Source: Pseudomonas brassicacearum (lineage in GTDB: Bacteria; Pseudomonadota; Gammaproteobacteria; Pseudomonadales; Pseudomonadaceae). From it: DNA of 64,000 nt. Under the pieces are notes generated by a model, which was given only the letters and a program-made list of their open reading frames with translations, was not told the origin of the DNA and did no database searches. The stretch covers positions 53,681-117,680 of the forward strand of contig NZ_MOBK01000017.1 of assembly GCF_003732265.1 (NCBI RefSeq). The letters are read 5' to 3'. This document shows, piece by piece, positions 1 through 9,024 of the stretch; position 1 is the stretch's first letter; every line of letters begins with the position of its first letter. The translations under genes were made by a program, and so were the position numbers.

Positions 1-1
1 T

Positions 2-76
2 CTCGACAAACTGCGCCATCGCTTCAATAAATGGCGTGGGGTGCGTACCGATGCTGCTCTGGAAACTCCGCTATGA
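2..76 (+). CDS. C-terminal tail of a protein that begins before the window
   Basis: An open frame enters from the left edge and ends ...DAALETPL at TGA 74-76. Its stop overlaps the ATG of the following efflux lipoprotein as ATGA (73-76), so the two genes are translationally coupled. Only 24 residues are visible, rich in Lys/Arg (KLRHRF, KWRG), which fits a cytoplasmic tail of an inner-membrane protein. By context it is probably the inner-membrane partner of the efflux system, but the family cannot be told from this fragment. Confidence 0.6.
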   Translation, partial: LDKLRHRFNKWRGVRTDAALETPL

Positions 77-1554
77 CTGACCGTTCGCTTATCAATCTGG
101 CCGTCCCGCTGGCCGCTGCCCGAGGCTCGCGTCTGCTGAGCCTGGCGTTGTGCGTGGCGATGCTCAGCGCTTGTGCTGTCGGCCCGGACTATCAGCGCCC
201 GCAGGCGGCTGCGCCGGTGCAATACAAGGAAGCGGCAGGCTGGCGTCAGGCCAGTCCGAGCGACTCCCTGGCCCGCGGTGCCTGGTGGGAGTTGTATGGC
301 GATCAGCAACTCAACGGTCTGATCGAGCAACTCAACCGCTCCAACCAGACGGTGGCCCAGTCCGAGGCCCAATACCGTCAGGCCCAGGCCTTGGTGCGCA
401 GTGCGCGCGGGGCGTTTTTTCCGACAGTGGATTTGACCGTCGGCAAAAACCGCTCCAGCCAGGGCACAGGCAGCAGTAATTCGAGCCTGACCAGTTCCTC
501 CAGCGGTATTCGTGACACCTACACGGCCCAGGCCGGAGTCAGTTGGGAAGCGGACGTGTGGGGCAAACTGCGCCGAGGCCTGGAAGCCGATACCGCCAAT
601 GCCCAGGCAAGCTTTGCCGATCTGGCCGCGATGCGCCTGAGTCAGCAGTCCGAGCTGGTGCAAAACTACCTGCAATTGCGGGTGATCGACGAACAGAAGC
701 GCTTGCTGGAAGCCACGGTGGAGGCCTATCAGCGTTCGCTGACCATGACTGAAAACCAATACCGCGCCGGCGTTTCCGGCCGGGACGCGGTGGCGCAGGC
801 GCAGACCCAACTCAAAAGCACCCAGGCCGACATGGTTGACCTGATCTGGCAGCGTGCCCAGTTCGAGAACGCCATTGCCGTGTTGATCGGGCTGCCTCCC
901 GCCGAGTTCAGCCTGGCGGAAACCACCACCATCCCGACCTTGCCAGAGGTGCCGGTGGGTCTGCCTTCGCAATTGCTGGAACGCCGTCCGGACATTGCTT
1001 CTGCCGAGCGCTCGGTGATGGCCGCCAACGCCAATATCGGCGTGGCCAAGGCCGCGTATTACCCGGATTTCACCTTGAGCCTGAACGGCGGTTATAGCAG
1101 CAGCACCTATTCCAACTGGATCAGCGTGCCCAACCGTTTCTGGTCGGTCGGGCCGCAACTGGCGATGACCTTGTTTGACGGTGGCCAGCGCTCGGCAGAA
1201 GTCGATCGCAGTGAAGCGGCGTATGACGAGACCGTGGCCAAGTACCGCCAGACCGTGCTCGACGGTTTCCGCGAAGTGGAAAACTACCTGGTGCAGCTCA
1301 AGGTGCTGGAGCAGGAAGCCGGCGTGCGCCAGGAGGCACTGGAGGCCGCGCGTATCTCGTTGCGCCTGACCCAGAATCAGTACAAGGCCGGTTTGATTGC
1401 TTATCTGGATGTGGTGGTGGTTCAGGCCACGGCGTTGAACAACGAACGCAGCGTGCTGGATCTGTTGCAGAGCCGGTTGATTGCCAGTGTGCAATTGATC
1501 GCCGCGCTGGGCGGCGGTTGGGACGGCGCGTTGCAGGTCAGCGAAAACAAATAA
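73..1554 (+). CDS. NodT-family outer-membrane efflux lipoprotein (TolC-like)
   Basis: Outer-membrane channel component of a tripartite efflux pump, 493 residues, the usual length of the RND/NodT outer-membrane factor family. The N-terminus has a basic region, a hydrophobic segment and a lipobox (LSAC, Cys34) followed by AVGPDYQRP, the classic start of mature NodT/OprM proteins. Two outer-membrane-efflux repeats follow; each carries long helical stretches (QVYRQA-like, QNYLQLR) and the conserved LLERRPDI near residue 300. I chose the ATG at 73 because it overlaps the previous stop as ATGA; an upstream in-frame ATG at 31 lies inside the preceding gene. The substrate cannot be read from the sequence. 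The family call is secure; the pump's identity is not. Confidence 0.92.
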   Translation: MTDRSLINLAVPLAAARGSRLLSLALCVAMLSACAVGPDYQRPQAAAPVQYKEAAGWRQASPSDSLARGAWWELYGDQQLNGLIEQLNRSNQTVAQSEAQYRQAQALVRSARGAFFPTVDLTVGKNRSSQGTGSSNSSLTSSSSGIRDTYTAQAGVSWEADVWGKLRRGLEADTANAQASFADLAAMRLSQQSELVQNYLQLRVIDEQKRLLEATVEAYQRSLTMTENQYRAGVSGRDAVAQAQTQLKSTQADMVDLIWQRAQFENAIAVLIGLPPAEFSLAETTTIPTLPEVPVGLPSQLLERRPDIASAERSVMAANANIGVAKAAYYPDFTLSLNGGYSSSTYSNWISVPNRFWSVGPQLAMTLFDGGQRSAEVDRSEAAYDETVAKYRQTVLDGFREVENYLVQLKVLEQEAGVRQEALEAARISLRLTQNQYKAGLIAYLDVVVVQATALNNERSVLDLLQSRLIASVQLIAALGGGWDGALQVSENK

Positions 1555-1564
1555 CACCATCCTT

Positions 1565-1700
1565 TGTGGCGAGGGGGCCTGTCGGAACGCCGCACCGCCC
1601 CGTTGGGCTGCGAAGCGGCCCCCAAGATTCTTCAATTCAATCGAGCCGGCAGTATTTACGAGTGCTTCGCGCCCGAACGGGGGCAAGCCCCCTCGCCACA
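1565..1700. repeat. REP-type palindromic element between efflux gene and MHYT protein
   Basis: Arms TGTGGCGAGGGGGC (1565-1578) and GCCCCCTCGCCACA (1687-1700) are perfect inverted copies. The interior holds degenerate inner palindromes (GCTGCGAAGC, GTGCTTCGCGCC). The same TGTGGCGAGGG type recurs at 6398-6499. It fills most of the 323-base gap between the genes at 1554 and 1878; the remainder (1701-1877) is the upstream region of the MHYT gene, with no clear promoter. Confidence 0.8.
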
Positions 1701-1877
1701 GTTGTTTGTCGTTTGGGGAGGTTGCACAGGCTTCTTTCCTGACATCAAACAAGCGTTTCATCGGGTTGATGGCCAATTGCTTATTTTGTCAGTGCGTTCT
1801 TTGCCGCAATCAGTACAATCGCCCGCATTTGCCCCCCGAGTAAGAACGCTCTACGGCGGGCGCTCGCGAGAAGTCCC

Positions 1878-3959
1878 ATGCTGATCGGTAGCTATTCACC
1901 CACCCTGGTTATCATTTCGCTCTGTGTGGCGATTCTCGCGTCCTATACCGCGCTCGACCTGACCGGACGGATCGCCACGGCCAAAGGCCGGGCCGTGCAT
2001 TTCTGGACGGCGGGCGGTGCCTTTGCCATGGGCATTGGCGTGTGGTCGATGCACTTCATCGGCATGCTCGCGTTCAATTTGCCGATTGACCTGGGCTACG
2101 ACCTCACGATCACCTTCCTGTCGCTGCTGACCGCCATCCTCTCTTGCGGCTTTGCCCTGTGGCTTGTCAGTCAGCCGAAGTTGCCGGCCTGGCAACTGGC
2201 GTTTGGCGCGCTGGTGATGGGCGCCGGGATCAGTGCGATGCACTACACCGGCATGGCCGCCATGCGCATGCAACCGGGCATCGATTACGATCCGACGCTG
2301 TTTGGCACCTCGCTGCTGATCGCCGTTGGTGCTTCGGGCGCAGCCCTCTGGATCGCCTTCCGTCTGCGCCAGCACACGCCGTATGTCGGGCTGATTCGCG
2401 GTGGTGCGGCGGTGATCATGGGCATCGCCATTGTCGGCATGCACTACACCGGCATGGCGGCAGCGCGTTTCCCGGACGGCAGTTTCTGTGGGGCGGCCGT
2501 CAGCGGCTTGAATGGCAAGGGCCTGGATAATCTGGTGCTGATCACCACGCTGGCGGTGCTGAGCATCGCCTTGCTGACATCGGTGCTGGATGCACGTCTG
2601 GAAGCGCGGACTGCGGACCTCGCTCGCTCACTGACCGAGGCCAACCGCGAACTGACGCAACTGGCCTTGCACGACCCCCTGACCGGTTTGCCCAATCGCG
2701 TATTGCTGGCCGATCGCATCGAACAGGCGATGTCCAAGGTCAAGGAGCAGGGCGGCTGTTTTGCGCTGATGTTCATCGATCTGGACGGTTTCAAACCGGT
2801 CAATGACGCCTTTGGCCACCACATGGGCGATCAGTTGTTGCGCGAAGTCGGCCTGCGGCTACGTGAAGATTTGCGCAGTCAGGACACATTGGCGCGTATC
2901 GGTGGTGATGAATTTGTGCTGCTGGTGCGGCTTGCCGAGCCGGATGATGCGTTGAGCCTGGCGGCGCGCCAGGTCGGTTTGATTGCTCGCTCGTTCCGGG
3001 TGGCTGAGCATGACTTGCAGATTTCCGCCAGCGTCGGCATCGCGCTGTACCCAGGCAATGGACAGACCGCCCAAGACCTCCTGATGAACGCTGACGCCGC
3101 GATGTATCACGCCAAGGGTGCCGGCAAAAACGGCTACAGCTTCTTCGACGCCTCGATGAACAGCAACGCGCGCAAGCAGTTGCAACTGCTCCAGGACCTG
3201 CGCACTGCGCTTGAACAGAAACAGTTCAGCCTCTATTACCAGCCCAAGTTCGACGCGATCAATGGCCGGCCGGTGGGCGCCGAAGCGCTGCTGCGGTGGG
3301 AGCATCCGACGCGTGGCATGATTCTGCCGGACACGTTTATCGACCTGGCGGAAAAAACCGGGCTGATCATTCCGATCGGCGAATGGGTGCTCAACGAAGC
3401 CTGCCGCCAGATGCGCGAATGGTATGTGCAGGGCTATACCGACTGGCGGATCGCGGTGAACCTCTCGGCGTTGCAGTTCTGCCATGCCGGGCTGGTTCAA
3501 AGCGTGGCCAAGGCCCTGAGCGCCCATCAGCTGCCGGCCAATAGCCTGACCCTGGAAATCACCGAAACCACCGCCATGAGCGATGCCGATGCGAGCATGA
3601 CGGTGTTGCAGGAACTCTCGGCCATGGGCGTCGACCTGTCCATCGATGACTTCGGGACGGGCTATTCGAGCCTGATGTACCTCAAGCGCCTTCCGGCCAA
3701 CGAGTTGAAGATCGACCGCGGTTTCGTCCGCGACCTGGAACACGACAGCGACGACGCCGCCATTGTCTCGGCGATCGTCGCACTCGGTCAGGCGCTGGGC
3801 TTGCGAATCGTTGCTGAAGGGGTCGAAACCGGCGTGCAGCAAGACTTCCTGACCAAGCTGGGGTGTGATTCGTTGCAGGGTTATCTGCTGGGACACCCGT
3901 TGCCGGCGGACCGCTTCATGGTCGACATCCTGCGCGCAGAGCAATTGATCACGGCTTGA
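1878..3959 (+). CDS. MHYT-GGDEF-EAL cyclic-di-GMP turnover protein
   Basis: Membrane-bound dual-domain cyclic-di-GMP enzyme of 693 residues. The N-terminal ~245 residues form seven hydrophobic segments with the three MHYT signatures (MHFIGM near residue 58, MHYTGMAAM near 118, MHYTGMAAA near 192), the integral sensor proposed to bind copper and respond to O2, CO or NO. A GGDEF domain follows with an intact RIGGDEF active site near 342, then an EAL domain with EALLRW near 468, EITET, DDFGTGYSSL, KIDRGFV, AEGVET and QGYLLG. Both catalytic motifs look intact, so it could make and break cyclic-di-GMP; which activity dominates cannot be told. In P. aeruginosa the equivalent architecture is NbdA/MucR; I would not assign either name. 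It is monocistronic here. Confidence 0.93.
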   Translation: MLIGSYSPTLVIISLCVAILASYTALDLTGRIATAKGRAVHFWTAGGAFAMGIGVWSMHFIGMLAFNLPIDLGYDLTITFLSLLTAILSCGFALWLVSQPKLPAWQLAFGALVMGAGISAMHYTGMAAMRMQPGIDYDPTLFGTSLLIAVGASGAALWIAFRLRQHTPYVGLIRGGAAVIMGIAIVGMHYTGMAAARFPDGSFCGAAVSGLNGKGLDNLVLITTLAVLSIALLTSVLDARLEARTADLARSLTEANRELTQLALHDPLTGLPNRVLLADRIEQAMSKVKEQGGCFALMFIDLDGFKPVNDAFGHHMGDQLLREVGLRLREDLRSQDTLARIGGDEFVLLVRLAEPDDALSLAARQVGLIARSFRVAEHDLQISASVGIALYPGNGQTAQDLLMNADAAMYHAKGAGKNGYSFFDASMNSNARKQLQLLQDLRTALEQKQFSLYYQPKFDAINGRPVGAEALLRWEHPTRGMILPDTFIDLAEKTGLIIPIGEWVLNEACRQMREWYVQGYTDWRIAVNLSALQFCHAGLVQSVAKALSAHQLPANSLTLEITETTAMSDADASMTVLQELSAMGVDLSIDDFGTGYSSLMYLKRLPANELKIDRGFVRDLEHDSDDAAIVSAIVALGQALGLRIVAEGVETGVQQDFLTKLGCDSLQGYLLGHPLPADRFMVDILRAEQLITA

Positions 3960-4075
3960 AATGTTCACGGGTGTGGAATCGGTAGTCGTATCTGTTGACG
4001 TGAGCCCATGCAAAAGCCGGCAATGGCGGTTATTCTTGACCCCGACTGCTTACGTTGGATTGGGGGAACGCTTAC

Positions 4076-4822
4076 ATGGACAAAGTCATCGTCATCACCG
4101 GGGGCGGTCGCGGCATTGGTGCCGCCACCGCTTTGCTGGCCGCCGAACAGGGCTATCGGATCTGTATCAACTACCAGTCTGACGAGTCCGCCGCGCAAAG
4201 TGTGCTGGAGCAAGTCCGCGCACTGGGCGCCCAAGCCATTGCGGTGCGCGCCGATGTCAGCATCGAAGATGAAGTGATCGCCATGTTCCGCCGCGTGGAC
4301 ACCGAACTGGGCCGGGTCACGGCCTTGGTGAACAACGCCGGTACCGTCGGGCACAAGTCTCGGGTCGACGAAATGTCCGAGTTCCGCATTCTCAAAATTC
4401 TCAAGACCAACGTCCTGGCGCCGATCCTCTGCGCCAAGCACGCGATTTTGCGCATGTCGCCCAAACACGGCGGGCAGGGTGGCAGCATCGTCAACGTATC
4501 GTCGGTGGCCTCGCGTTTGGGCTCGCCCAACGAGTACGTGGATTACGCCGCCTCAAAAGGTGCGCTGGACAGCTTCACCATTGGTTTGTCCAAGGAAGTG
4601 GCGGGTGAGGGCATTCGCGTCAACGCCGTGCGGCCGGGGTTCATCTTCACCGACTTCCATGCGCTGAGCGGCGATCCGGACCGGGTCAGCAAACTTGAGT
4701 CTGCGATTCCGATGGCTCGCGGTGGCAGGCCGGATGAAGTGGCGGAGGCGATTGTGTGGTTGCTTTCCGACAAGGCTTCTTATGCGACCGGGACTTTTGT
4801 TGATCTTGGCGGTGGCCGTTAA
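4076..4822 (+). CDS. SDR-family NAD(P)-dependent oxidoreductase
   Basis: Classical short-chain dehydrogenase of 248 residues, cytoplasmic. The Rossmann motif TGGGRGIG is near residue 8, NNAG near 90, the catalytic Ser lies in NVSSVAS, and the Tyr-Lys pair is in DYAASKGAL, followed by the usual VNAVRPG and the C-terminal ATGTFVDLGGGR. The start is the ATG at 4076, preceded by GGGGGAACG; an in-frame ATG at 4055 would add seven unlikely residues. Substrate unknown. It lies alone, convergent with the MocR gene across a REP doublet. It resembles the 'glucose/3-oxoacyl reductase-like' SDRs of pseudomonads, but specificity cannot be predicted. Confidence 0.9.
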   Translation: MDKVIVITGGGRGIGAATALLAAEQGYRICINYQSDESAAQSVLEQVRALGAQAIAVRADVSIEDEVIAMFRRVDTELGRVTALVNNAGTVGHKSRVDEMSEFRILKILKTNVLAPILCAKHAILRMSPKHGGQGGSIVNVSSVASRLGSPNEYVDYAASKGALDSFTIGLSKEVAGEGIRVNAVRPGFIFTDFHALSGDPDRVSKLESAIPMARGGRPDEVAEAIVWLLSDKASYATGTFVDLGGGR

Positions 4823-4853
4823 TCCCTGAGATTTGTATTGATTGCACTGGCCT

Positions 4854-4930
4854 CTTCGCGAGCAAGCCCGCTCCCACATTTGATTTGTGAACGACACAAA
4901 ATTAATGTGGGAGCGGGCTTGCTCGCGAAG
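4854..4930. repeat. REP doublet, 27-bp perfect inverted arms
   Basis: Arms 4854-4880 and 4904-4930 are exact reverse complements (core CTTCGCGAGCAAGCCCGCTC). The element sits between two convergent genes (SDR at 4822, MocR at 4957), where the transcribed hairpin could act as a shared terminator or mRNA-protecting stem. Confidence 0.9.
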
Positions 4931-4956
4931 GCATAAGTCGAAACGCCACAATATTT

Positions 4957-6366
4957 TCAGAACGACCGCACAATCCGCCCCAACGTCTCCATCGCCTTCT
5001 CCGAGTCCTCGGTCCATGGGCTGCCATAATTCAGCCGAATGCAATTGCGAAACCGTTGCGTCGGCGAAAAGATCGGCCCCGGCGCGATGCTGATGCCTTG
5101 CGCCAACGCCATCTGGAACAACTTCAAAGAATCCATCTGCGGCGGCAGTTCCAGCCACAGAAAGTAGCCGCCGGCCGGCTGGCTGACCCGCGTCTGTGCC
5201 GGGAAGTAGCGGGCGATGGCGGCGAGCATGGCGCTTTGCTGTTCTTCCAGCGCATAACGCAATTTACGCAAATGCCGGTCGTAACCGCCGTGTTGCAGGT
5301 AATCGGCGATGGCCGCCTGAGCCGGCATCGAGGCGCAGAGTGAGGTCATAAGTTTCAATCTTTCGATTTTCTGCGCATAACGCCCGGCCGCGACCCAACC
5401 GATGCGGTAGCCGGGGGCCAGGCTTTTGGCGAACGAGCCGCAGTGCATCACCAACCCTTCGGTATCAAACGCCTTGGCCGGTTTCGGCGCCTGTTGCCCG
5501 TAATACAGCTCGGCGTAGACGTCGTCTTCGATCAGCGGCACCTGATGGCGGCGCAGCAATTCCACCAATTCCTGCTTTTTCGCCTCGGGCATGGTCGCGC
5601 CCATCGGGTTCTGGAAACTGGTCATGCACCAGCAAACCTTGATTGGATGACGCTCCAGCGTCTGCGCCAGTACCCCAAGGTCGATGCCGTCCCGCGGATG
5701 CACCGGGATTTCCACGGCCTTGAGTTTCAGCCGTTCGAGTATTTGCAGGCAGGCGTAGAACGCGGGCGCTTCAATGGCTACAAGGTCGCCGGGTTCCGTG
5801 ACCGCTTGCAGGCACAGGTTCAAGGCTTCGAGGGCGCCGTTGGTGATCAGCAGCTCTTCCATCGGCAGCATCAGCCCGCCGACCATGTAGCGCAGGGCAA
5901 TTTGCCGACGCAATTGCGGGTTGCCCGGCGACATGTCGGTGACGACCATGCGCGGGTCCATCTCCCGGGAGGCGCTGGCCAGCGAGCGCGACAGGCGCTG
6001 CAACGGGAACAGGGTCGGGCTGGGGAAGGCTGAGCCGAACGGAACGGTGTTTGGGTCCTTGATCGAGTCGAGCACCGAGAACACCAGTTCGCTGACGTCG
6101 ACTTCGGTGGATTCGTTGACCTGGCTGCTGATCACCGGCTCCGAAAACGGGCTCGGTGCGTGGACGTTGACGAAGTAGCCGGAACGCGGCCGGGCGCGGA
6201 TCAGGCCACGGCGTTCGAGCAGGTAGTAAGCCTGGAATACCGTGGACGGGCTCACCCCGTAGGTCTGGCTGGCGTAGCGCACCGACGGCACGCGCTGGCC
6301 GGGGCCGAGGACGCCGGAGCGGATCAGTTCAGCGATGTCGTCGGCGAATTTTTCGTAGCGTTTCAT
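4957..6366 (-). CDS. MocR-type GntR/aminotransferase transcriptional regulator
   Basis: PLP-dependent transcription factor of 469 residues. Residues ~1-70 are a GntR winged helix (YEKFADDIAEL, PSVRYASQTYGVS, AYYLLERRGLIRARP). The rest is a fold-type I aminotransferase domain with NPMGATMP, the DDVYAELYYG Asp/Tyr pair, the PLP lysine in GSFAKSLAPGYRIGW, and the C-terminal substrate-carboxylate Arg region (RLNYGSPW). I chose the ATG at 6366 (MKRYEKFADD); an in-frame ATG at 6393 adds only nine residues. MocR proteins usually control a linked gene, often vitamin B6 or amino-acid metabolism, but no obvious target is adjacent: the upstream neighbour is ccoG in the same orientation, separated by a REP. 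Regulon unknown. Confidence 0.92.
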   Translation of the reverse strand: MKRYEKFADDIAELIRSGVLGPGQRVPSVRYASQTYGVSPSTVFQAYYLLERRGLIRARPRSGYFVNVHAPSPFSEPVISSQVNESTEVDVSELVFSVLDSIKDPNTVPFGSAFPSPTLFPLQRLSRSLASASREMDPRMVVTDMSPGNPQLRRQIALRYMVGGLMLPMEELLITNGALEALNLCLQAVTEPGDLVAIEAPAFYACLQILERLKLKAVEIPVHPRDGIDLGVLAQTLERHPIKVCWCMTSFQNPMGATMPEAKKQELVELLRRHQVPLIEDDVYAELYYGQQAPKPAKAFDTEGLVMHCGSFAKSLAPGYRIGWVAAGRYAQKIERLKLMTSLCASMPAQAAIADYLQHGGYDRHLRKLRYALEEQQSAMLAAIARYFPAQTRVSQPAGGYFLWLELPPQMDSLKLFQMALAQGISIAPGPIFSPTQRFRNCIRLNYGSPWTEDSEKAMETLGRIVRSF

Positions 6367-6397
6367 CAGCATCCCGCAATCGAATGAGTTCAATCAG

Positions 6398-6515
6398 CTG
6401 TTGTGGCGAGGGAGCTTGCTCCCGCTGGGGTGCGCAGCGCCCCCAAAATTTTACGACTGCTGCGCAGCCGAGCGGGGGCAAGCCCCCTCGCCACAACAGC
6501 TCCCTCGCCACAGGG
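6398..6515. repeat. REP-type palindromic element upstream of the MocR gene
   Basis: Outer arms CTGTTGTGGCGAGGG (6398-6412) and CCCTCGCCACAACAG (6485-6499) are exact inverts, followed by an additional partial arm CTCCCTCGCCACA (6500-6512). It occupies nearly the whole gap between ccoG (ends 6533) and the MocR start (6366), so the MocR promoter must overlap it or lie beyond it. Confidence 0.8.
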
Positions 6516-6532
6516 CACCGCAGTCTAAGGGA

Positions 6533-7963
6533 TCAACGGTTCATCGGCGCAACAAACCGGCTCTTGGCTTCGCTATAAATGCCCGGCTCATCGCTGTCTT
6601 CAATCTTGAAGATGATCGCCTGCGAGCTGCTGCTCGGCCGTTCGGTAGTCATCGCCACCGACACCGGCACATCGACAATCTCGCCGGGCGCCAGGCTCAG
6701 TTGCGTCTTGCCTTGCAACTGGAAGCCATCGCCCTCCACCAGACTCAAACGATAGTCCTGGCGCAGCTGGGTTTTATTGATGACCTTGAGGCTGTAGATG
6801 TTTTCGATCTGCCCCTGACTGTTTTCACGGAACAGCCCACGGTCCTTGCTCACGTCCAGCGACACCATCGGCCGTTCCACCAGCGCAAGGGCGAGGGCGC
6901 CGATCATCACCAACAGCACCGCCGTGTAACCGATCAGACGTGGCCGCAGCAGGTGCGTCTTGCCCCCCTGCAATTCATGCTCCGAGGTGTAGCTGATCAG
7001 CCCACGGGCATAACCCATTTTGTCCATGATCGAGTCGCAGGCGTCGATGCACGCGGCACACCCGATGCACTCCATCTGCAAGCCATCACGGATGTCGATA
7101 CCGGTCGGGCAAACCTGCACGCACAGCTGACAGTCGATGCAATCACCCAGGCCAGCCTCGGCCGGTTTCACTTCACGCTTGCGCGGGCCACGGTTTTCGC
7201 CACGGGCAGCGTCATAGGAAATGGTCAGGGTGTCTTTGTCGAACATCACGCTCTGGAACCGCGCATACGGGCACATGTGCATGCACACCGCTTCGCGCAG
7301 CCAGCCGGCGTTGATGTACGTGGCGCCGGTGAAGAACAGCACCCAGAACAGGCTGACACCGCCCATGTGCCAGGTCAGCAGTTCTTCGGCCAGCGGCCGG
7401 ATCGGGGTGAAATAGCCGACGAAGGTCAGCCCGGTGAGCAAGCTGATCGCCAGCCAAAGCGTGTGCTTGGCGGAGCGGCGCAGCAGTTTGTTCAAGCCCC
7501 ACGGCGCAGCTTGCAGCTTGATGCGCTGGTTGCGCTCGCCTTCGGTGATTTTCTCGCACCACATGAAGATCCAGGTCCAGGAGCTCTGCGGGCAGGTGTA
7601 ACCGCACCAGACCCGACCGGCGAACACGGTGATCGCAAACAGGCCGAACGCAGCGATGATCAACAGCGCCGAGAGCAGGATGAAATCCTGCGGCCAGAAG
7701 GTCGCGCCAAAAATGTGGAATTTGCTTTCGGAAAGGTCCCAGAGCACCGCCTGGCGGTCGCCCCAGTTCAGCCACACCGTGCCGAAGAACAGCAGAAACA
7801 GAAATCCCGCACCGCTCAAGCGCAAAGTGCGGAACAGACCGGTGAAGCTGCGGGTGTGGATCAGGTTGTCGCTGGACTTGGCCTTCATCTTTGGACGCGA
7901 AGGCTCAAACGTCTGTACCGCAGGGGTGCTTTCAACTAATCGGACGGGGATTCTATCGCTCAT
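6533..7963 (-). CDS. ccoG: CcoG/FixG/RdxA cytochrome cbb3 oxidase accessory protein
   Basis: Inner-membrane iron-sulphur protein implicated in cbb3 oxidase maturation; CcoG is described as a cupric reductase feeding the CuB centre. The 476 residues carry several membrane segments (FLFLLFFGTVWL, LLIIAAFGLFAITVF, LWLAISLLTGL, AVLLVMIGALALAL), the CGYTCPQ motif and two 4Fe-4S clusters in CxxCxxCxxxCP form (CIDCQLCVQVCP, CIGCAACIDACD). A C-terminal periplasmic FixG domain follows (KVINKTQL). The start is the ATG at 7963 (MSDRIPVRL), matching what I recall of Pseudomonas homologues; an ATG at 7987 lacks an RBS. Unusually it is not beside ccoNOQP, ccoH, ccoI or ccoS. Confidence 0.93.
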   Translation of the reverse strand: MSDRIPVRLVESTPAVQTFEPSRPKMKAKSSDNLIHTRSFTGLFRTLRLSGAGFLFLLFFGTVWLNWGDRQAVLWDLSESKFHIFGATFWPQDFILLSALLIIAAFGLFAITVFAGRVWCGYTCPQSSWTWIFMWCEKITEGERNQRIKLQAAPWGLNKLLRRSAKHTLWLAISLLTGLTFVGYFTPIRPLAEELLTWHMGGVSLFWVLFFTGATYINAGWLREAVCMHMCPYARFQSVMFDKDTLTISYDAARGENRGPRKREVKPAEAGLGDCIDCQLCVQVCPTGIDIRDGLQMECIGCAACIDACDSIMDKMGYARGLISYTSEHELQGGKTHLLRPRLIGYTAVLLVMIGALALALVERPMVSLDVSKDRGLFRENSQGQIENIYSLKVINKTQLRQDYRLSLVEGDGFQLQGKTQLSLAPGEIVDVPVSVAMTTERPSSSSQAIIFKIEDSDEPGIYSEAKSRFVAPMNR

Positions 7964-8041
7964 GGTCTGTCGCTCATCAGCCTCCATCAGGCCAGCGCAC
8001 TATGAGCGTCGATCTGTTTGCATAACAGACTCAGGTATTGC

Positions 8042-8074
8042 AATAAAAAGCGGATCAGATGAGCGCCGATCCGC
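8042..8074 (-). terminator. Rho-independent terminator of the DUF3203-like gene
   Basis: Read on the minus strand, GCGGATC (8074-8068) and GATCCGC (8056-8050) form a 7-bp stem with an 11-base loop, followed directly by TTTTTATTG. It lies 85 bases after the stop of the small gene ending at 8159 and before ccoG, so the two are separately transcribed. Confidence 0.65.
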
Positions 8075-8158
8075 CTTGTGCGACAAGTTGAAGCACCTGT
8101 CCTGGCAGGACGCAGGCGCCTATCCCAAGCCTGCGCCGGGGTTGTTGATCGGCGTCAG

Positions 8159-8392
8159 TCAAATCACCGAATCACTGTCCGCGGCCTTCAAATGCCGACG
8201 ACCATCTACCGCGCCTGCTACGGTCAATGCATCGGCTTCTGCTTCAGTGATGTAGATATGCTGGCCGTTGATATCCACCGCTGACATGGCTTTTTCCGAG
8301 TCGGTGATAATCGTGACGTCGGGACACAGGCGAATTTCTTCGCCGTTCTCAGTGATGAAAAAGCAGGTCTGGTTTTCGATGCGCACAGTCAT
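8159..8392 (-). CDS. DUF3203-like small conserved Pseudomonas protein
   Basis: A 77-residue soluble protein (MTVRIENQTCFF..., ...HIYITEAEADALTVAG...). It alternates short beta-type segments with one probable helix (TEAEADALTVAG); there is no signal peptide or membrane segment. I recognise it as the Pseudomonas-restricted DUF3203 family from memory; function unknown. A purine-rich AAAAAGGACACC before the ATG supplies the ribosome binding site. It is divergent from the MgtC-like gene and has its own terminator. Confidence 0.8.
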   Translation of the reverse strand: MTVRIENQTCFFITENGEEIRLCPDVTIITDSEKAMSAVDINGQHIYITEAEADALTVAGAVDGRRHLKAADSDSVI

Positions 8393-8513
8393 GGTGGTGT
8401 CCTTTTTTCTGCGGGTTCTTAAAACTTAGGGCGCATTTGCCGGCCATCGTTCGGTGCAACCGATTAATGGTCGGCGCGGTCCATCTTCTAACAACCCGCA
8501 CAAGGACCACAGC

Positions 8514-9014
8514 ATGAACGCCTGGTGGCATGAAGTTTGGGTGACGCTGCAAGCGGAGTTCGCCGACATCGCTGACGCATCGCAATTGACGCGCATTACC
8601 GTGCGCCTGCTGATAGCGGCGGTGCTGGGCGGGATTCTCGGTTTCGAGCGCGAGCACAAGGGCAAGGCCGCCGGGGTGCGCACCCACATGCTGGTGGCGC
8701 TGGGAGCGGCGCTGTTTGTGTTGGTGCCGCAAATGTCCGGGGCTCAGGCCGATGCGATGAGCCGGGTGGTGCAGGGCGTCATCGCCGGGATCGGGTTTCT
8801 CGGTGCCGGGACTATCCTGAAAAACACCGAGGGCGATGAAGCCCAAGTCAAAGGCCTGACCACCGCCGCCGGGTTGTGGATGACCGCCGCCATTGGCGTG
8901 TCGGCCGGGCTGGGGCGCGAGGCGACGGCGGTGTTCAGTACGTTTTTGGCGTTGGCGATTTTCAGCGTGATGCCAAGGATCGTGCGTCTGATCGACAAGG
9001 ACCGCACCCCGTAA
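8514..9014 (+). CDS. MgtC/SapB-family inner-membrane protein
   Basis: A 166-residue membrane protein of the MgtC/SapB family. It carries the family signature AAVLGGILGFEREHKGKAAG followed by RTHMLVALGAALF, then further membrane helices (GVIAGIGFLGAGTIL, GLTTAAGLWMTAAIGVSAGLG, FLALAIFSVMPRIVRLID). Full-length MgtC virulence proteins are ~230 residues because of a C-terminal soluble domain; this one lacks it and is of the short SapB/YhiD type. The start ATG at 8514 follows AAGGACC at a good distance. The role is probably in Mg2+ limitation or F-ATPase modulation by analogy, but this is unproven for the short forms. Confidence 0.9.
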   Translation: MNAWWHEVWVTLQAEFADIADASQLTRITVRLLIAAVLGGILGFEREHKGKAAGVRTHMLVALGAALFVLVPQMSGAQADAMSRVVQGVIAGIGFLGAGTILKNTEGDEAQVKGLTTAAGLWMTAAIGVSAGLGREATAVFSTFLALAIFSVMPRIVRLIDKDRTP

Positions 9015-9024
9015 ATTGTCATGA

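Noticed and set aside
4854..4930. CRISPR or tRNA-like structures at the palindromes
   Set aside because: The units are isolated inverted doublets, not regularly spaced direct repeats, and no cloverleaf with a T-loop was found.
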